Source of the DNA: Paragordius varius
Taxonomy: Eukaryota > Nematomorpha
DNA: 64,000 nt
Assembly: GCA_964247055.1 (NCBI GenBank)
Contig: OZ176052.1
Location: 13,764,001-13,828,000 of the forward strand
Reading direction: 5' to 3'
Part shown: in pieces, positions 10,270 through 22,748 of the stretch
Position numbering within the stretch: the stretch's first letter is position 1
How the letters are laid out: each line of letters starts with the position of its first letter
The notes under the pieces: generated by a model
Seen by the model: only the letters and a program-made list of their open reading frames with translations
Told to the model about the DNA's origin: nothing
The model's database searches: none
Made by a program: the position numbers and the translations under genes

Positions 10270-11690
10270 TAAAATAAATTTTTAAAATATTTAAAAAATT
10301 CATAAAAATTCCATTATACTCCGATCTCGAAAATATTTGGGGTGATGATGGAACTACCATAGGGCTACCCAAAAAAAATTATGGTGACATCACCTGATCA
10401 AATTTGGATTTTAGGTAGCCATTTTTATTTTTAAAATCGTATAAAATAAATTTTTTAAATATTTAAAAAATTCATAAAAATTACATTTATAGTCCGATCC
10501 CCAAAATATTTGGGGTGATGATGGAACTACCATAGGGCTACCCAAAAAAAATTATGGCGACATCACCTGATCAAATTTGGATTTTAGTTAGCCATTTTTA
10601 TTTTTAAAATCATATAAAATAAATTTTTTAAATATTTAAAAAATTCAAAAAAATTACATTTATACTCCGATCTCAAAAATATTTGGGGTTATGATGGAAC
10701 TACCATAGGGCTACCCAAAAAAAATTATGGCGACATCACCTGATCAAATTTGGATTTTAGGTAGCCATTTTTATTTTTAAAATCGTATAAAATAAATTTT
10801 TTAAATATTTAAAAAATTCATAAAAATTACATTTAAAGTCCGATCCCAAAAATATTTGGGGTTCTGATGGAACTACCATAGGGCTACCCAAAAAAAATTA
10901 TGGTGACATCACCTGATCAAATTTGGATTTTAGGTAGCCATTTTTATTTTTAAAATCGTATAAAATAAATTTTTTAAATATTTAAAAAATTCATAAAAAT
11001 TACATTTATACTCCGATCTCGAAAATATTTGGGGTGATGATGGAACTACCATAGGGCTACCCAAAAAAATTATAGTGACATCACCTGATCAAATTTGGAT
11101 TTTAGGTAGCCATTTTTATTTTTAAAATCGTATAAAATAAATTTTTTAAATATTTAAAAAATTCATAAAAATTACATTTATACTCCGATCTCGAAAATAT
11201 TTGAGGTGATGATGGAACTACCATAGGGCTACCCAAAAAAAATTATAGTGACATCACCTGATCAAATTTGGATTTTAGGTAGCCATTTTTATTTTTAAAA
11301 TCGTATAAAATAAATTTTTTAAATATTTAAAAAATTCATAAAAAATACATTTATACTCCGATCTCAAAAATATTTGGGGTTATGATGGAACTACCATAGG
11401 GCTACCCAAAAAAAATTATAGTGACATCACCTGATCAAATTTGGATTTTAGGTAGCCATTTTTATTTTTAAAATCGTATAAAATAAATTTTTTAAATATT
11501 TAAAAAATTCATAAAAATTACATTTATAGTCCGATCCCCAAAATATTTGGGGTGATGATAGAACTACCATAGGGCTACCCAAAAAAAATTATGGCGACAT
11601 CACCTGATCAAATTTGGATTTTAGGTAGCCATTTTTATTTTTAAAATCGTATAAAATAAATTTTTTAAATATTTAAAAAATTCATAAAAA
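10270..11690. repeat. 14-monomer-spaced duplication (2,419 bp), second copy
   Basis: This is the partner of 7850-9270, with the same order of rare variants. A private change is TTTGAGGTG at about 11,202 in place of TTTGGGGTG. The match ends inside the GATGATAGAAC monomer: the first copy continues with TTCAAAAAAATT and a GACAAT linker, and this copy continues with TTCATAAAAATT and a GAAAAT linker. As at other block ends in this window, the switch point is in the AT-rich tail. Confidence 0.88.
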
Positions 11691-12224
11691 TTACATTTAT
11701 ACTCCGATCTCGAAAATATTTGGGGTGATGATGGAACTACCATAGGGCTACCCAAAAAAAATTATGGTGACATCACCTGATCAAATTTGGATTTTAGGTA
11801 GCCATTTTTATTTTTAAAATCGTATAAAATAAATTTTTTAAATAAAAATTACATTTATAATCCGATCTCGACAATATTTGGGGTGATGATGGAACTACCA
11901 TAGGGCTACCCAAAAAAAATTATGGTGACATCACCTGATCAAATTTGGATTTTAGGTAGCCATTTTTATTTTTAAAATCGTATAAAATAAATTTTTTAAA
12001 TATTTAAAAAATTCATAAAAATTACATTTATACTCCGATCTCGAAAATATTTGGGGTGATGATGGAACTACCATAGGGCTACCCAAAAAAATTATAGTGA
12101 CATCACCTGATCAAATTTGGATTTTAGGTAGCCATTTTTATTTTTAAAATCGTATAAAATAAATTTTTTAAATATTTAAAAAATTCATAAAAATTACATT
12201 TATACTCCGATCTCGAAAATATTT
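11031..12224. repeat. 7-monomer higher-order repeat (1,194 bp), first copy
   Basis: Seven monomers start at 11031, 11203, 11376, 11549, 11722, 11880 and 12053, and the pattern recurs 1,194 bp downstream. Anchors are AAAAAATACATTT in the second unit, GATGATAGAAC in the fourth and the 158-bp deletion monomer as the fifth. The same seven-unit pair is present in the second large copy of this region near 30,690-32,890, so it formed before that larger duplication. Confidence 0.88.
11722..11879. repeat. 158-bp monomer with a 15-bp palindrome deletion
   Basis: The palindrome's right half and the following TTCAT are gone, so TTTTTTAAAT runs straight into AAAAATTAC. The linker after it reads ATAATCCGATCTCGACAAT, a combination found only with this deletion. 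Identical 158-bp units are at 12916-13073, 31378-31535 and 32572-32729. The four copies share one deletion event and were multiplied by the 1,194-bp and about 19.66-kb duplications. A two-base AT identity at the ends of the deleted piece would fit slippage. Confidence 0.92.
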
Positions 12225-13246
12225 GGGGTGATGATGGAACTACCATAGGGCTACCCAAAAAAATTATAGTGACATCACCTGATCAAATTTGGATTTTAGG
12301 TAGCCATTTTTATTTTTAAAATCGTATAAAATAAATTTTTTAAATATTTAAAAAATTCATAAAAATTACATTTATACTCCGATCTCGAAAATATTTGGGG
12401 TGATGATGGAACTACCATAGGGCTACCCAAAAAAAATTATAGTGACATCACCTGATCAAATTTGGATTTTAGGTAGCCATTTTTATTTTTAAAATCGTAT
12501 AAAATAAATTTTTTAAATATTTAAAAAATTCATAAAAAATACATTTATACTCCGATCTCGAAAATATTTGGGGTGATGATGGAACTACCATAGGGCTACC
12601 CAAAAAAAATTATAGTGACATCACCTGATCAAATTTGGATTTTAGGTAGCCATTTTTATTTTTAAAATCGTATAAAATAAATTTTTTAAATATTTAAAAA
12701 ATTCATAAAAATTACATTTATAGTCCGATCCCCAAAATATTTGGGGTGATGATAGAACTACCATAGGGCTACCCAAAAAAAATTATGGCGACATCACCTG
12801 ATCAAATTTGGATTTTAGGTAGCCATTTTTATTTTTAAAATCGTATAAAATAAATTTTTTAAATATTTAAAAAATTCATAAAAATTACATTTATACTCCG
12901 ATCTCGAAAATATTTGGGGTGATGATGGAACTACCATAGGGCTACCCAAAAAAAATTATGGTGACATCACCTGATCAAATTTGGATTTTAGGTAGCCATT
13001 TTTATTTTTAAAATCGTATAAAATAAATTTTTTAAATAAAAATTACATTTATAATCCGATCTCGACAATATTTGGGGTGATGATGGAACTACCATAGGGC
13101 TACCCAAAAAAAATTATGGTGACATCACCTGATCAAATTTGGATTTTAGGTAGCCATTTTTATTTTTAAAATCGTATAAAATAAATTTTTTAAATATTTA
13201 AAAAATTCATAAAAATTACATTTATACTCCGATCTCGAAAATATTT
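12225..13246. repeat. 7-monomer higher-order repeat (1,194 bp), second copy (six units match)
   Basis: Six units match the first copy at a constant +1,194 offset. The seventh (13247) differs: it has a two-base gain (ACTATACCATAGG), an extra T (AATTTATGG) and GATCAATTTGG. In this copy the unit after AAAAAATACATTT has a normal CTCGAAAAT linker, where the first copy has CTCAAAAAT plus GGGGTTATG. That is a small patch of difference inside an otherwise matching block. Confidence 0.85.
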
Positions 13247-14459
13247 GGGGTGATGATGGAACTATACCATAGGGCTACCCAAAAAAAATTTATGGCGACA
13301 TCACCTGATCAATTTGGATTTTAGGTAGCCATTTTTATTTTTAAAATCGTATAAAATAAATTTTTCAAATATTTAAAAAATTCATAAAAATTACATTTAT
13401 ACTCCGATCCCCAAAATATTTGGGGTGATGATGGAACTACTATAGGGCTACCCAAAAAAAATTATGGCGACATCACCTGATCAAATTTGGATTTTAGGTA
13501 GCCATTTTTATTTTTAAAATCGTATAAAATAAATTTTTTAAATATTTAAAAAATTCATAAAAATTATATTTATACTCCGATCTCGAAAATATTTGGGGTG
13601 ATGATGGAACTACCATAGGGCTACCCAAAAAAAATCATGGCGACATCACCTGATCAAATTTGGATTTTAGGTAGCCATTTTTATTTTTAAAATCGTATAA
13701 AATAAATTTTTTAAATATTTAAAAAATTCATAAAAATTACATTTATAGTCCGATCCCCAAAATATTTGGGGTGATGATGGAACTACCATAGGGCTACCCA
13801 AAAAAAATTATGGCGACATCACCTGATCAAATTTGGATTTTAGGTAGCCATTTTTATTTTTAAAATCCTATAAAATAAATTTTTTTAATATTTAAAAAAT
13901 TTATAAAAATTACATTTATACTCCGATCTCGAAAATATTTGGGGTGATGATGGAACTACCATAGGGCTACCCAAAAAAAATTATGGTGACATCACCTGAT
14001 CAAATTTGGATTTTAGGTAGCCATTTTTATTTTTAAAATCGTATAAAATAAATTTTTCAAATATTTAAAAAATTCATAAAAATTACATTTATTATCCGAT
14101 CCCCAAAATATTTGGGGTGATGATGGAACTACTATAGGGCTACCCAAAAAAAATTATGGCGACATCACCTGATCAAATTTAGATTTTAGGTAGCCATTTT
14201 TATTTTTAAAATCGTATAAAATAAATTTTTTAAATATTTAAAAAATTCATAAAAATTACATTTATAGTCCGATCCCCAAAGTATTCGGGGTGATGATGGA
14301 ACTACCATAGGGCTACCCAAAAAAAATTATGGCGACATCACCTGATCAAATTTAGATTTTAGGTAGCCATTTTTATTTTTAAAATCGTATAAAATAAATT
14401 TTTTAAATATTTAAAAAATTCATAAAAATTACATTTATAGTCCGATCCCCAAAATATTC

Positions 14460-14978
14460 TAGGTGATGATGGAACTACCATAGGGCTACCCAAAAAAAAT
14501 TATGGCGACATCACCTGATCAAATTTGGATTTTAGGTAGCCATTTTTATTTTTAAAATCGTATAAAATAAATTTTTTAAATATTTAAAAAATTCAAAAAA
14601 ATTACATTTATACTCCGATCTCGACAATATTTGGGTTGATGATGGAACTACCATAGGGCTACCCAAAAAAAATTATGGTGACATCACCTGATCAAATTTG
14701 GATTTTAGGTAGCCATTTTTATTTTTAAAATCGTATAAAATAAATTTTTTAAATATTTAAAAAATTCATAAAAATTACATTTATACTCCGATCCCCAAAA
14801 TATTTTTGGTGATGATGGAACTACTATAGGGCTACCCAAAAAAAATTTTGGCGACATCATCTGATCAAATTTGGATTTTAGGTAGCCATTTTTATTTTTA
14901 AAATCGTATAAAATAATTTTTTTAAATATTTAAAAAATTCATAAAAATTACATTTATAGTCCGATCCCCAAAATATTT
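14460..14978. repeat. 519-bp three-monomer cassette, copy 1
   Basis: The cassette is three monomers: a CCCC-linker/GGCGAC unit whose head is normally TATTCGGGG (here TATTCTAGG) ending TTCAAAAAAATT; a GACAAT-linker unit with TTTGGGTTG and GGTGAC; and a CCCC-linker unit with TATTTTTGG, ACTACTATAGGG, AATTTTGGCG and CATCATCTG. It recurs at 15840-16358, 16705-17223, 18087-18605 and 34114-34632, each exactly 519 bp. In this copy the third unit has ATAATTTTTTTAAAT in place of ATAAATTTTTTAAAT, a change shared only with the copy at 34,114. Confidence 0.88.
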
Positions 14979-15839
14979 GGGGTGATGATGGAACTACCAT
15001 AGGGCTACCCAAAAAAATTATAGTGACATCACCTGATCAAATTTGGATTTTAGGTAGCCATTTTTATTTTTAAAATCGTATAAAATAAATTTTTTAAATA
15101 TTTAAAAAATTCATAAAAATTACATTTATACTCCGATCTCGAAAATATTTGGGGTGATGATGGAACTACCATAGGGCTACCCAAAAAAAATTATGGTGAC
15201 ATCACCTGATCAAATTTGGATTTTAGGTAGCCATTTTTATTTTTAAAATCGTATAAAATAAATTTTTTAAATATTTAAAAAATTCATAAATATTACATTT
15301 ATAGTCCGATCCCCAAAATATTTGGGGTGATGATGGAACTACCATAGGGCTACCCAAAAAAAATTATGGCGACATCACCTGATCAAATTTGGATTTTAGG
15401 TAGCCATTTTTATTTTTAAAATCGTATAAAATAAATTTTTTAAATATTTAAAAAATTCAAAAATTTCCTTTATACTCCGATCTCGACAATATTTGGGGTG
15501 ACGATGGAACTACCATAGGGCTACCCAAAAAAAATTATGGTGACATCACCTGATCAAATTTGGATTTTAGGTAGCCATTTTTATTTTTAAAATCGTATAA
15601 AATAAATTTTTTAAATATTTAAAAAATTCATAAAAATTACATTTATACTCCGATCCCCAAAATATTTGGGGTGATGATGGAACTACCATATGGCTACCCA
15701 AAAAAATTATAGTGACATCACCTGATCAAATTTGGATTTTAGGTAGCCATTTTTATTTTTAAAATCGTATAAAATAAATTTTTTAAATATTTAAAAAATT
15801 CATAAAAATTACATTTATAGTCCGATCCCCAAAATATTC

Positions 15840-16358
15840 GGGGTGATGATGGAACTACCATAGGGCTACCCAAAAAAAATTATGGCGACATCACCTGATC
15901 AAATTTGGATTTTAGGTAGCCATTTTTATTTTTAAAATCGTATAAAATAAATTTTTTAAATATTTAAAAAATTCAAAAAAATTACATTTATACTCCGATC
16001 TCGACAATATTTGGGTTGATGATGGAACTACCATAGGGCTACCCAAAAAAAATTATGGTGACATCACCTGATCAAATTTGGATTTTAGGTAGCCATTTTT
16101 ATTTTTAAAATCGTATAAAATAAATTTTTTAAATATTTAAAAAATTCATAAAAATTACATTTATACTCCGATCCCCAAAATATTTTTGGTGATGATGGAA
16201 CTACTATAGGGCTACCCAAAAAAAATTTTGGCGACATCATCTGATCAAATTTGGATTTTAGGTAGCCATTTTTATTTTTAAAATCGTATAAAATAAATTT
16301 TTTAAATATTTAAAAAATTCATAAAAATTACATTTATAGTCCGATCCCCAAAATATTT
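15840..16358. repeat. 519-bp three-monomer cassette, copy 2
   Basis: This has the same three-unit order as copy 1, with the intact TATTCGGGG head and normal ATAAATTTTTT. It starts 1,380 bp (eight monomers) after copy 1. The monomers between the two copies include GACGATGG at 15,501 and the CATATGG/A7 unit at 15,687. Confidence 0.88.
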
Positions 16359-16704
16359 GGGGTGATGATGGAACTACCATAGGGCTACCCAAAAAAAATT
16401 ATGGCGACATCACCTGATCAAATTTGGATTTTAGGTAGCCATTTTTATTTTTAAAATCGTATAAAATAAATTTTTTAAATATTTAAAAAATTCAAAAAAA
16501 TTACATTTATACTCCGATCTCGACAATATTTGGGGTGATGATGGAACTACCATAGGGCTACCCAAAAAAAATTATGGTGACATCACCTGATCAAATTTGG
16601 ATTTTAGGTAGCCATTTTTATTTTTAAAATTATATAAAATAAATTTTTTAAATATTTAAAAAATTCATAAAAATTACATTTATAGTCCGATCCCCAAAAT
16701 ATTC

Positions 16705-17223
16705 GGGGTGATGATGGAACTACCATAGGGCTACCCAAAAAAAATTATGGCGACATCACCTGATCAAATTTGGATTTTAGGTAGCCATTTTTATTTTTAA
16801 AATCGTATAAAATAAATTTTTTAAATATTTAAAAAATTCAAAAAAATTACATTTATACTCCGATCTCGACAATATTTGGGTTGATGATGGAACTACCATA
16901 GGGCTACCCAAAAAAAATTATGGTGACATCACCTGATCAAATTTGGATTTTAGGTAGCCATTTTTATTTTTAAAATCGTATAAAATAAATTTTTTAAATA
17001 TTTAAAAAATTCATAAAAATTACATTTATACTCCGATCCCCAAAATATTTTTGGTGATGATGGAACTACTATAGGGCTACCCAAAAAAAATTTTGGCGAC
17101 ATCATCTGATCAAATTTGGATTTTAGGTAGCCATTTTTATTTTTAAAATCGTATAAAATAAATTTTTTAAATATTTAAAAAATTCATAAAAATTACATTT
17201 ATAGTCCGATCCCCAAAATATTT
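16705..17223. repeat. 519-bp three-monomer cassette, copy 3
   Basis: This copy starts 865 bp (five monomers) after copy 2. The monomer just before it has AAAATTATATAAAA in place of AAAATCGTATAAAA. The third unit alone recurs again at 17,393, two monomers (345 bp) downstream, without the first two units: a partial copy. Confidence 0.88.
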
Positions 17224-18086
17224 GGGGTGATGATGGAACTACCATAGGGCTACCCAAAAAAATTATAGTGACATCACCTGATCAAATTTGGATTTTAGGT
17301 AGCCATTTTTATTTTTAAAATCGTATAAAATAAATTTTTTAAATATTTAAAAAATTCATAAAAATTACATTTATACTCCGATCCCCAAAATATTTTTGGT
17401 GATGATGGAACTACTATAGGGCTACCCAAAAAAAATTTTGGCGACATCATCTGATCAAATTTGGATTTTAGGTAGCCATTTTTATTTTTAAAATCGTATA
17501 AAATAAATTTTTTAAATATTTAAAAAATTCATAAAAATTACATTTATAGTCCGATCCCCAAAATATTTGGGGTGATGATGGAACTACCATAGGGCTACCC
17601 AAAAAAATTATAGTGACATCACCTGATCAAATTTGGATTTTAGGTAGCCATTTTTATTTTTAAAATCGTATAAAATAAATTTTTTAAATATTTAAAAAAT
17701 TCATAAAAATTACATTTATACTCCGATCTCGAAAATATTTGGGGTGATGATGGAACTACCATAGGGCTACCCAAAAAAAATTATGGCGACATCACCTGAT
17801 CAAATTTGGATTTTAGGTAGCCATTTTTATTTTTAAAATCGTATAAAATAAATTTTTTAAATATTTAAAAAATTCAAAAAAATTACATTTATACTCCGAT
17901 CTCGACAATATTTGGGGTGATGATGGAACTACCATAGGGCTACCCAAAAAAAATTATGGTGACATCACCTGATCAAATTTGGATTTTAGGTAGCCATTTT
18001 TATTTTTAAAATCGTATAAAATAAATTTTTTAAATATTTAAAAAATTCATAAAAATTACATTTATAGTCCGATCCCCAAAATATTC

Positions 18087-18605
18087 GGGGTGATGATGGA
18101 ACTACCATAGGGCTACCCAAAAAAAATTATGGCGACATCACCTGATCAAATTTGGATTTTAGGTAGCCATTTTTATTTTTAAAATCGTATAAAATAAATT
18201 TTTTAAATATTTAAAAAATTCAAAAAAATTACATTTATACTCCGATCTCGACAATATTTGGGTTGATGATGGAACTACCATAGGGCTACCCAAAAAAAAT
18301 TATGGTGACATCACCTGATCAAATTTGGATTTTAGGTAGTCATTTTTATTTTTAAAATCGTATAAAATAAATTTTTTAAATATTTAAAAAATTCATAAAA
18401 ATTACATTTATACTCCGATCCCCAAAATATTTTTGGTGATGATGGAACTACTATAGGGCTACCCAAAAAAAATTTTGGCGACATCATCTGATCAAATTTG
18501 GATTTTAGGTAGCCATTTTTATTTTTAAAATCGTATAAAATAAATTTTTTAAATATTTAAAAAATTCATAAAAATTACATTTATAGTCCGATCCCCAAAA
18601 TATTT
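18087..18605. repeat. 519-bp three-monomer cassette, copy 4
   Basis: This copy has the same three-unit order. A private change is GGTAGTCATTT at about 18,336, which alters one arm of the second inverted-repeat pair. It is followed by GGCGAC and GACAAT-type units that match the stretch after copy 2. Confidence 0.88.
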
Positions 18606-19815
18606 GGGGTGATGATGGAACTACCATAGGGCTACCCAAAAAAAATTATGGCGACATCACCTGATCAAATTTGGATTTTAGGTAGCCATTTTTATTTTTA
18701 AAATCGTATAAAATAAATTTTTTAAATATTTAAAAAATTCAAAAAAATTACATTTATACTCCGATCTCGACAATATTTGGGGTGATGATGGAACTACCAT
18801 AGGGCTACCCAAAAAAAATTATGGTGACATCACCTGATCAAATTTGGATTTTAGGTAGCCATTTTTATTTTTAAAATCGTATAAAATAAATTTTTTAAAT
18901 ATTTAAAAAATTCATAAAAATTACATTTATACTCCGATCTCGACAATATTTGGGGTGATGATGGAACTACCATAGGGCTACCCAAAAAAAATTATGGTGA
19001 CATCACCTGATCAAATTTGGATTTTAGGTAGCCATTTTTATTTTTAAAATCGTATAAAATAAATTTTTTAAATATTTAAAAAATTCATAAATATTACATT
19101 TATAGTCCGATCCCCAAAATATTTGGGGTGATGATGGAACTACCATAGGGCTACCCAAAAAAAATTATGGCGACATCACCTGATCAAATTTGGATTTTAG
19201 GTAGCCATTTTTATTTTTAAAATCGTATAAAATAAATTTTTTAAATATTTAAAAAATTCAAAAAAATTACCTTTATACTCCGATCTCGACAATATTTGGG
19301 GTGATGATGGAACTACCATAGGGCTACCCAAAAAAAATTATGGCGACATCACCTGATCAAATTTGGATTTTAGGTAGCCATTTTTATTTTTAAAATCGTA
19401 TAAAATAAATTTTTTAAATATTTAAAAAATTCATAAAAATTACATTTATACTCCGATCCCCAAAATATTTGGGGTGATGATGGAACTACCATATGGCTAC
19501 CCAAAAAAATTATAGTGACATCACCTGATCAAATTTGGATTTTAGGTAGCCATTTTTATTTTTAAAATCGTATAAAATAAATTTTTTAAATATTTAAAAA
19601 ATTCATAAAAATTACATTTATACTCCGATCTCGAAAATATTTGGGGTGATGATGGAACTACCATAGGGCTACCCAAAAAAAATTATGGTGACATCACCTG
19701 ATCAAATTTGGATTTTAGGTAGCCATTTTTATTTTTAAAATCGTATAAAATAAATTTTTTAAATATTTAAAAAATTCATAAAAATTACATTTATAGTCCG
19801 ATCCCCAAAATATTT

Positions 19816-20847
19816 GGGGTGATGATGGAACTACCATAGGGCTACCCAAAAAAAAATATGGCGACATCACCTGATCAAATTTGGATTTTAGGTAGCCATT
19901 TTTATTTTTAAAATCGTATAAAATAAATTTTTTAAATATTTAAAAAATTCATAAAAATTACATTTATAGTCCGATCCCCAAAATATTTGGGGTGATGATG
20001 GAACTACCATAGGGCTACCCAAAAAAATTATAGTGACATCACCTGATCAAATTTGGATTTTAGGTAGCCATTTTTATTTTTAAAATCGTATAAAATAAAT
20101 TTTTTAAATATTTAAAAAATTCATAAAAATTACATTTATACTCCGATCTCGAAAATATTTGGGGTGATGATGGAACTACCATAGGGCTACCCAAAAAAAA
20201 TTATGGTGACATCACCTGATCAAATTTGGATTTTAGGTAGCCATTTTTATTTTTAAAATCGTATAAAATAAATTTTTTAAATATTTAAAAAATTCATAAA
20301 AATTACATTTATAGTCCGATCCCCAAAATATTTGGGGTGATGATGGAACTACCATAGGGCTTCCCAAAAAAAATTATGGCGACATCACCTGATCAAATTT
20401 GGATTTTAGGTAGCCATTTTTATTTTTAAAATCGTATAAAATAAATTTTTTAAATATTTAAAAAATTCATAAAAATTACATTTATTGTCCGATCCCCAAA
20501 ATATTTGGGGTGATGATGGAACTACCATAGGGCTACCCAAAAAAATTATAGTGACATCACCTGATCAAATTTGGATTTTAGGTAGCCATTTTTATTTTTA
20601 AAATCGTATAAAATAAATTTTTTAAATAAAAAATTCATAAAAATTACATTTATAGTCCGATCCCCAAAATATTTGGGGTGATGATGGAACTACTATAGGG
20701 CTACCTAAAAAAAATTATGGCGACATCACCTGATCAAATTTGGATTTTAGGTAGCCATTTTTATTTTTAAAATCGTATAAAATAAATTTTTTAAATATTT
20801 AAAAAATTCATAAAAATTACATTTATAGTCCGATCCCCAAAATATTT
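19816..20847. repeat. 6-monomer block (1,032 bp), first copy
   Basis: The block starts with a CCCC-linker monomer with nine A and ATATGGCGAC (19,851), then A7, GGTGAC, GGCGAC with GGGCTTCCC (20,360), an A7 unit entered through TTGTCCGATCCCC that carries a 4-bp palindrome deletion (20,507-20,674), and an ACTACTATAGGGCTACCT unit. The first three units recur from 20,848 (nine A and ATATGGCGAC at 20,878). Just upstream, 18,950-19,650 repeats 15,150-15,850 at +3,800 bp (shared TAAATATTACATTT and CATATGG units). Confidence 0.75.
20507..20674. repeat. 168-bp monomer with a 4-bp palindrome deletion
   Basis: The palindrome centre reads TTTTTTAAATAAAAAATTC: one ATTT is missing, so the right arm is offset from the left. 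Further copies with the same 4-bp loss are 37734-37901, 38248-38415 and 54118-54285, each 168 bp. Three of the four are A7 units entered through TTGTCCGATCCCC; the one at 54,118 is entered through CTCGAAAAT, so the deletion has been moved onto another linker by exchange. Confidence 0.88.
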
Positions 20848-21390
20848 GGGGTGATGATGGAACTACCATAGGGCTACCCAAAAAAAAATATGGCGACATC
20901 ACCTGATCAAATTTGGATTTTAGGTAGCCATTTTTATTTTTAAAATCGTATAAAATAAATTTTTTAAATATTTAAAAAATTCATAAAAATTACATTTATA
21001 GTCCGATCCCCAAAATATTTGGGGTGATGATGGAACTACCATAGGGCTACCCAAAAAAATTATAGTGACATCACCTGATCAAATTTGGATTTTAGGTAGC
21101 CATTTTTATTTTTAAAATCGTATAAAATAAATTTTTTAAATATTTAAAAAATTCATAAAAATTACATTTATACTCCGATCTCGAAAATATTTGGGGTGAT
21201 GATGGAACTACCATAGGGCTACCCAAAAAAAATTATGGTGACATCACCTGATCAAATTTGGATTTTAGGTAGCCATTTTTATTTTTAAAATCGTATAAAA
21301 TAAATTTTTTAAATATTTAAAAAATTCATAAAAATTACATTTATAGTCCGATCCCCAAAATATTTGGGGTGATGATGGAACTACCATAGG
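20848..21390. repeat. 6-monomer block, partial second copy
   Basis: Three monomers match the start of 19,816-20,847 at +1,032 bp. The fourth (starting about 21,363) has GGGCTACGCAAAA and ends TTCAAAAAAATT, like 3434-3606, and the sequence then continues as a GACAAT unit and an AAAGTCCGATCCC unit as in 3607-3780. This is a switch from one source block to another at a monomer boundary. Confidence 0.72.
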
Positions 21391-21879
21391 GCTACGCAAA
21401 AAAAATTATGGCGACATCACCTGATCAAATTTGGATTTTAGGTAGCCATTTTTATTTTTAAAATCGTATAAAATAAATTTTTTAAATATTTAAAAAATTC
21501 AAAAAAATTACATTTATACTCCGATCTCGACAATATTTGGGGTGATGATGGAACTACCATAGGGCTACCCAAAAAAAATTATGGTGACATCACCTGATCA
21601 AATTTGGATTTTAGGTAGCCATTTTTATTTTTAAAATCGTATAAAATAAATTTTTTAAATATTTAAAAAATTCATAAAAATTACATTTAAAGTCCGATCC
21701 CAAAAATATTTGGGGTTATGATGGAACTACCATAGGGCTACCCAAAAAAAATTATGGTGACATCACCTGATCAAATTTGGATTTTAGGTAGCCATTTTTA
21801 TTTTTAAAATCGTATAAAATAAATTTTTTAAATATTTAAAAAATTCATAAAAATTACATTTATACTCCGATCTCGAAAA

Positions 21880-22748
21880 TATTTGGGGTGATGATGGAAC
21901 TACCATAGGGCTACCCAAAAAAAATTATAGTGACATCACCTGATCAAATTTGGATTTTAGGTAGCCATTTTTATTTTTAAAATCGTATAAAATAAATTTT
22001 TTAAATATTTAAAAAATTCATAAAAATTACATTTATAGTCCGATCCCCAAAAATTTAGGGTGATGATGGAACTACCATAGGGCTACCCAAAAAAAATTAT
22101 GGTGACATCACCTGATCAAATTTGGATTTTAGGTAGCCATTTTTATTTTTAAAATCGTATAAAATAAATTTTTTAAATATTTAAAAACTTCATAAAAATT
22201 ACATTTATAGTCCGATCCCCAAAATATTTGGGGTGATGATGGAACTACCATAGGGCTACCCAAAAAAAATTATGGCGACATCACCTGATCAAATTTGGAT
22301 TTTAGGTAGCCATTTTTATTTTTAAAATCATATAAAATAAATTTTTTAAATATTTAAAAAATTCAAAAAAATTACATTTATACTCCGATCTCGACAATAT
22401 TTGGGGTGATGATGGAACTACCATAGGGCTACCCAAAAAAAATTATGGTGACATCACCTGATCAAATTTGGATTTTAGGTAGCCATTTTTATTTTTAAAA
22501 TCGTATAAAATAAATTTTTTAAATATTTAAAAAATTCATAAAAATTATATTTATACTCCGATCTCGAAAATATTTGGGGTGATGATGGAACTAGCATAGG
22601 GCTACCCAAAAAAAATTATGGTGACATCACCTGATCAAATTTGGATTTTAGGTAGCCATTTTTATTTTTAAAATCGTATAAAATAAATTTTTTAAATATT
22701 TAAAAAATTCATAAAAATTACATTTATACTCCGATCTCGAAAATATTT
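21880..22748. repeat. Copy of 5,500-6,370 at +16,379 bp
   Basis: Five monomers match the left region in order: an AATTATAG unit; the shortened AAAATTTAGGG head (22,054, partner 5675); TTTAAAAACTTC; ATCATATAAA with TTCAAAAAAATT; GACAAT/GGTGAC with TATATTTA; and GAACTAGCAT. It ends where the large right-hand copy begins (22,749), so it acts as the joining piece. The same run is present a third time at about 26,540-27,400. Confidence 0.78.

Larger units (their letters stand above)
1560..16140. repeat. Large segmental duplication, left copy (about 14.6 kb)
   Basis: The order of rare variants through this stretch recurs 19.7-21.2 kb downstream. Measured anchor offsets are 21,038 (2916 to 23,954), 20,865 (4125 to 24,990), 21,210 (6542 to 27,752), 19,656 (10,860 to 30,516 and 11,722 to 31,378), 19,654 (13,258 to 32,912) and 19,656 again (15,501 to 35,157). 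Offset steps are whole numbers of monomers, so the copies differ by gained or lost units; the largest is nine monomers (1,554 bp) between about 7.7 and 9.6 kb that the right copy lacks. The small 19,654/19,656 switches come from 2-base losses near 32,880 and 15,470. Confidence 0.85.
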
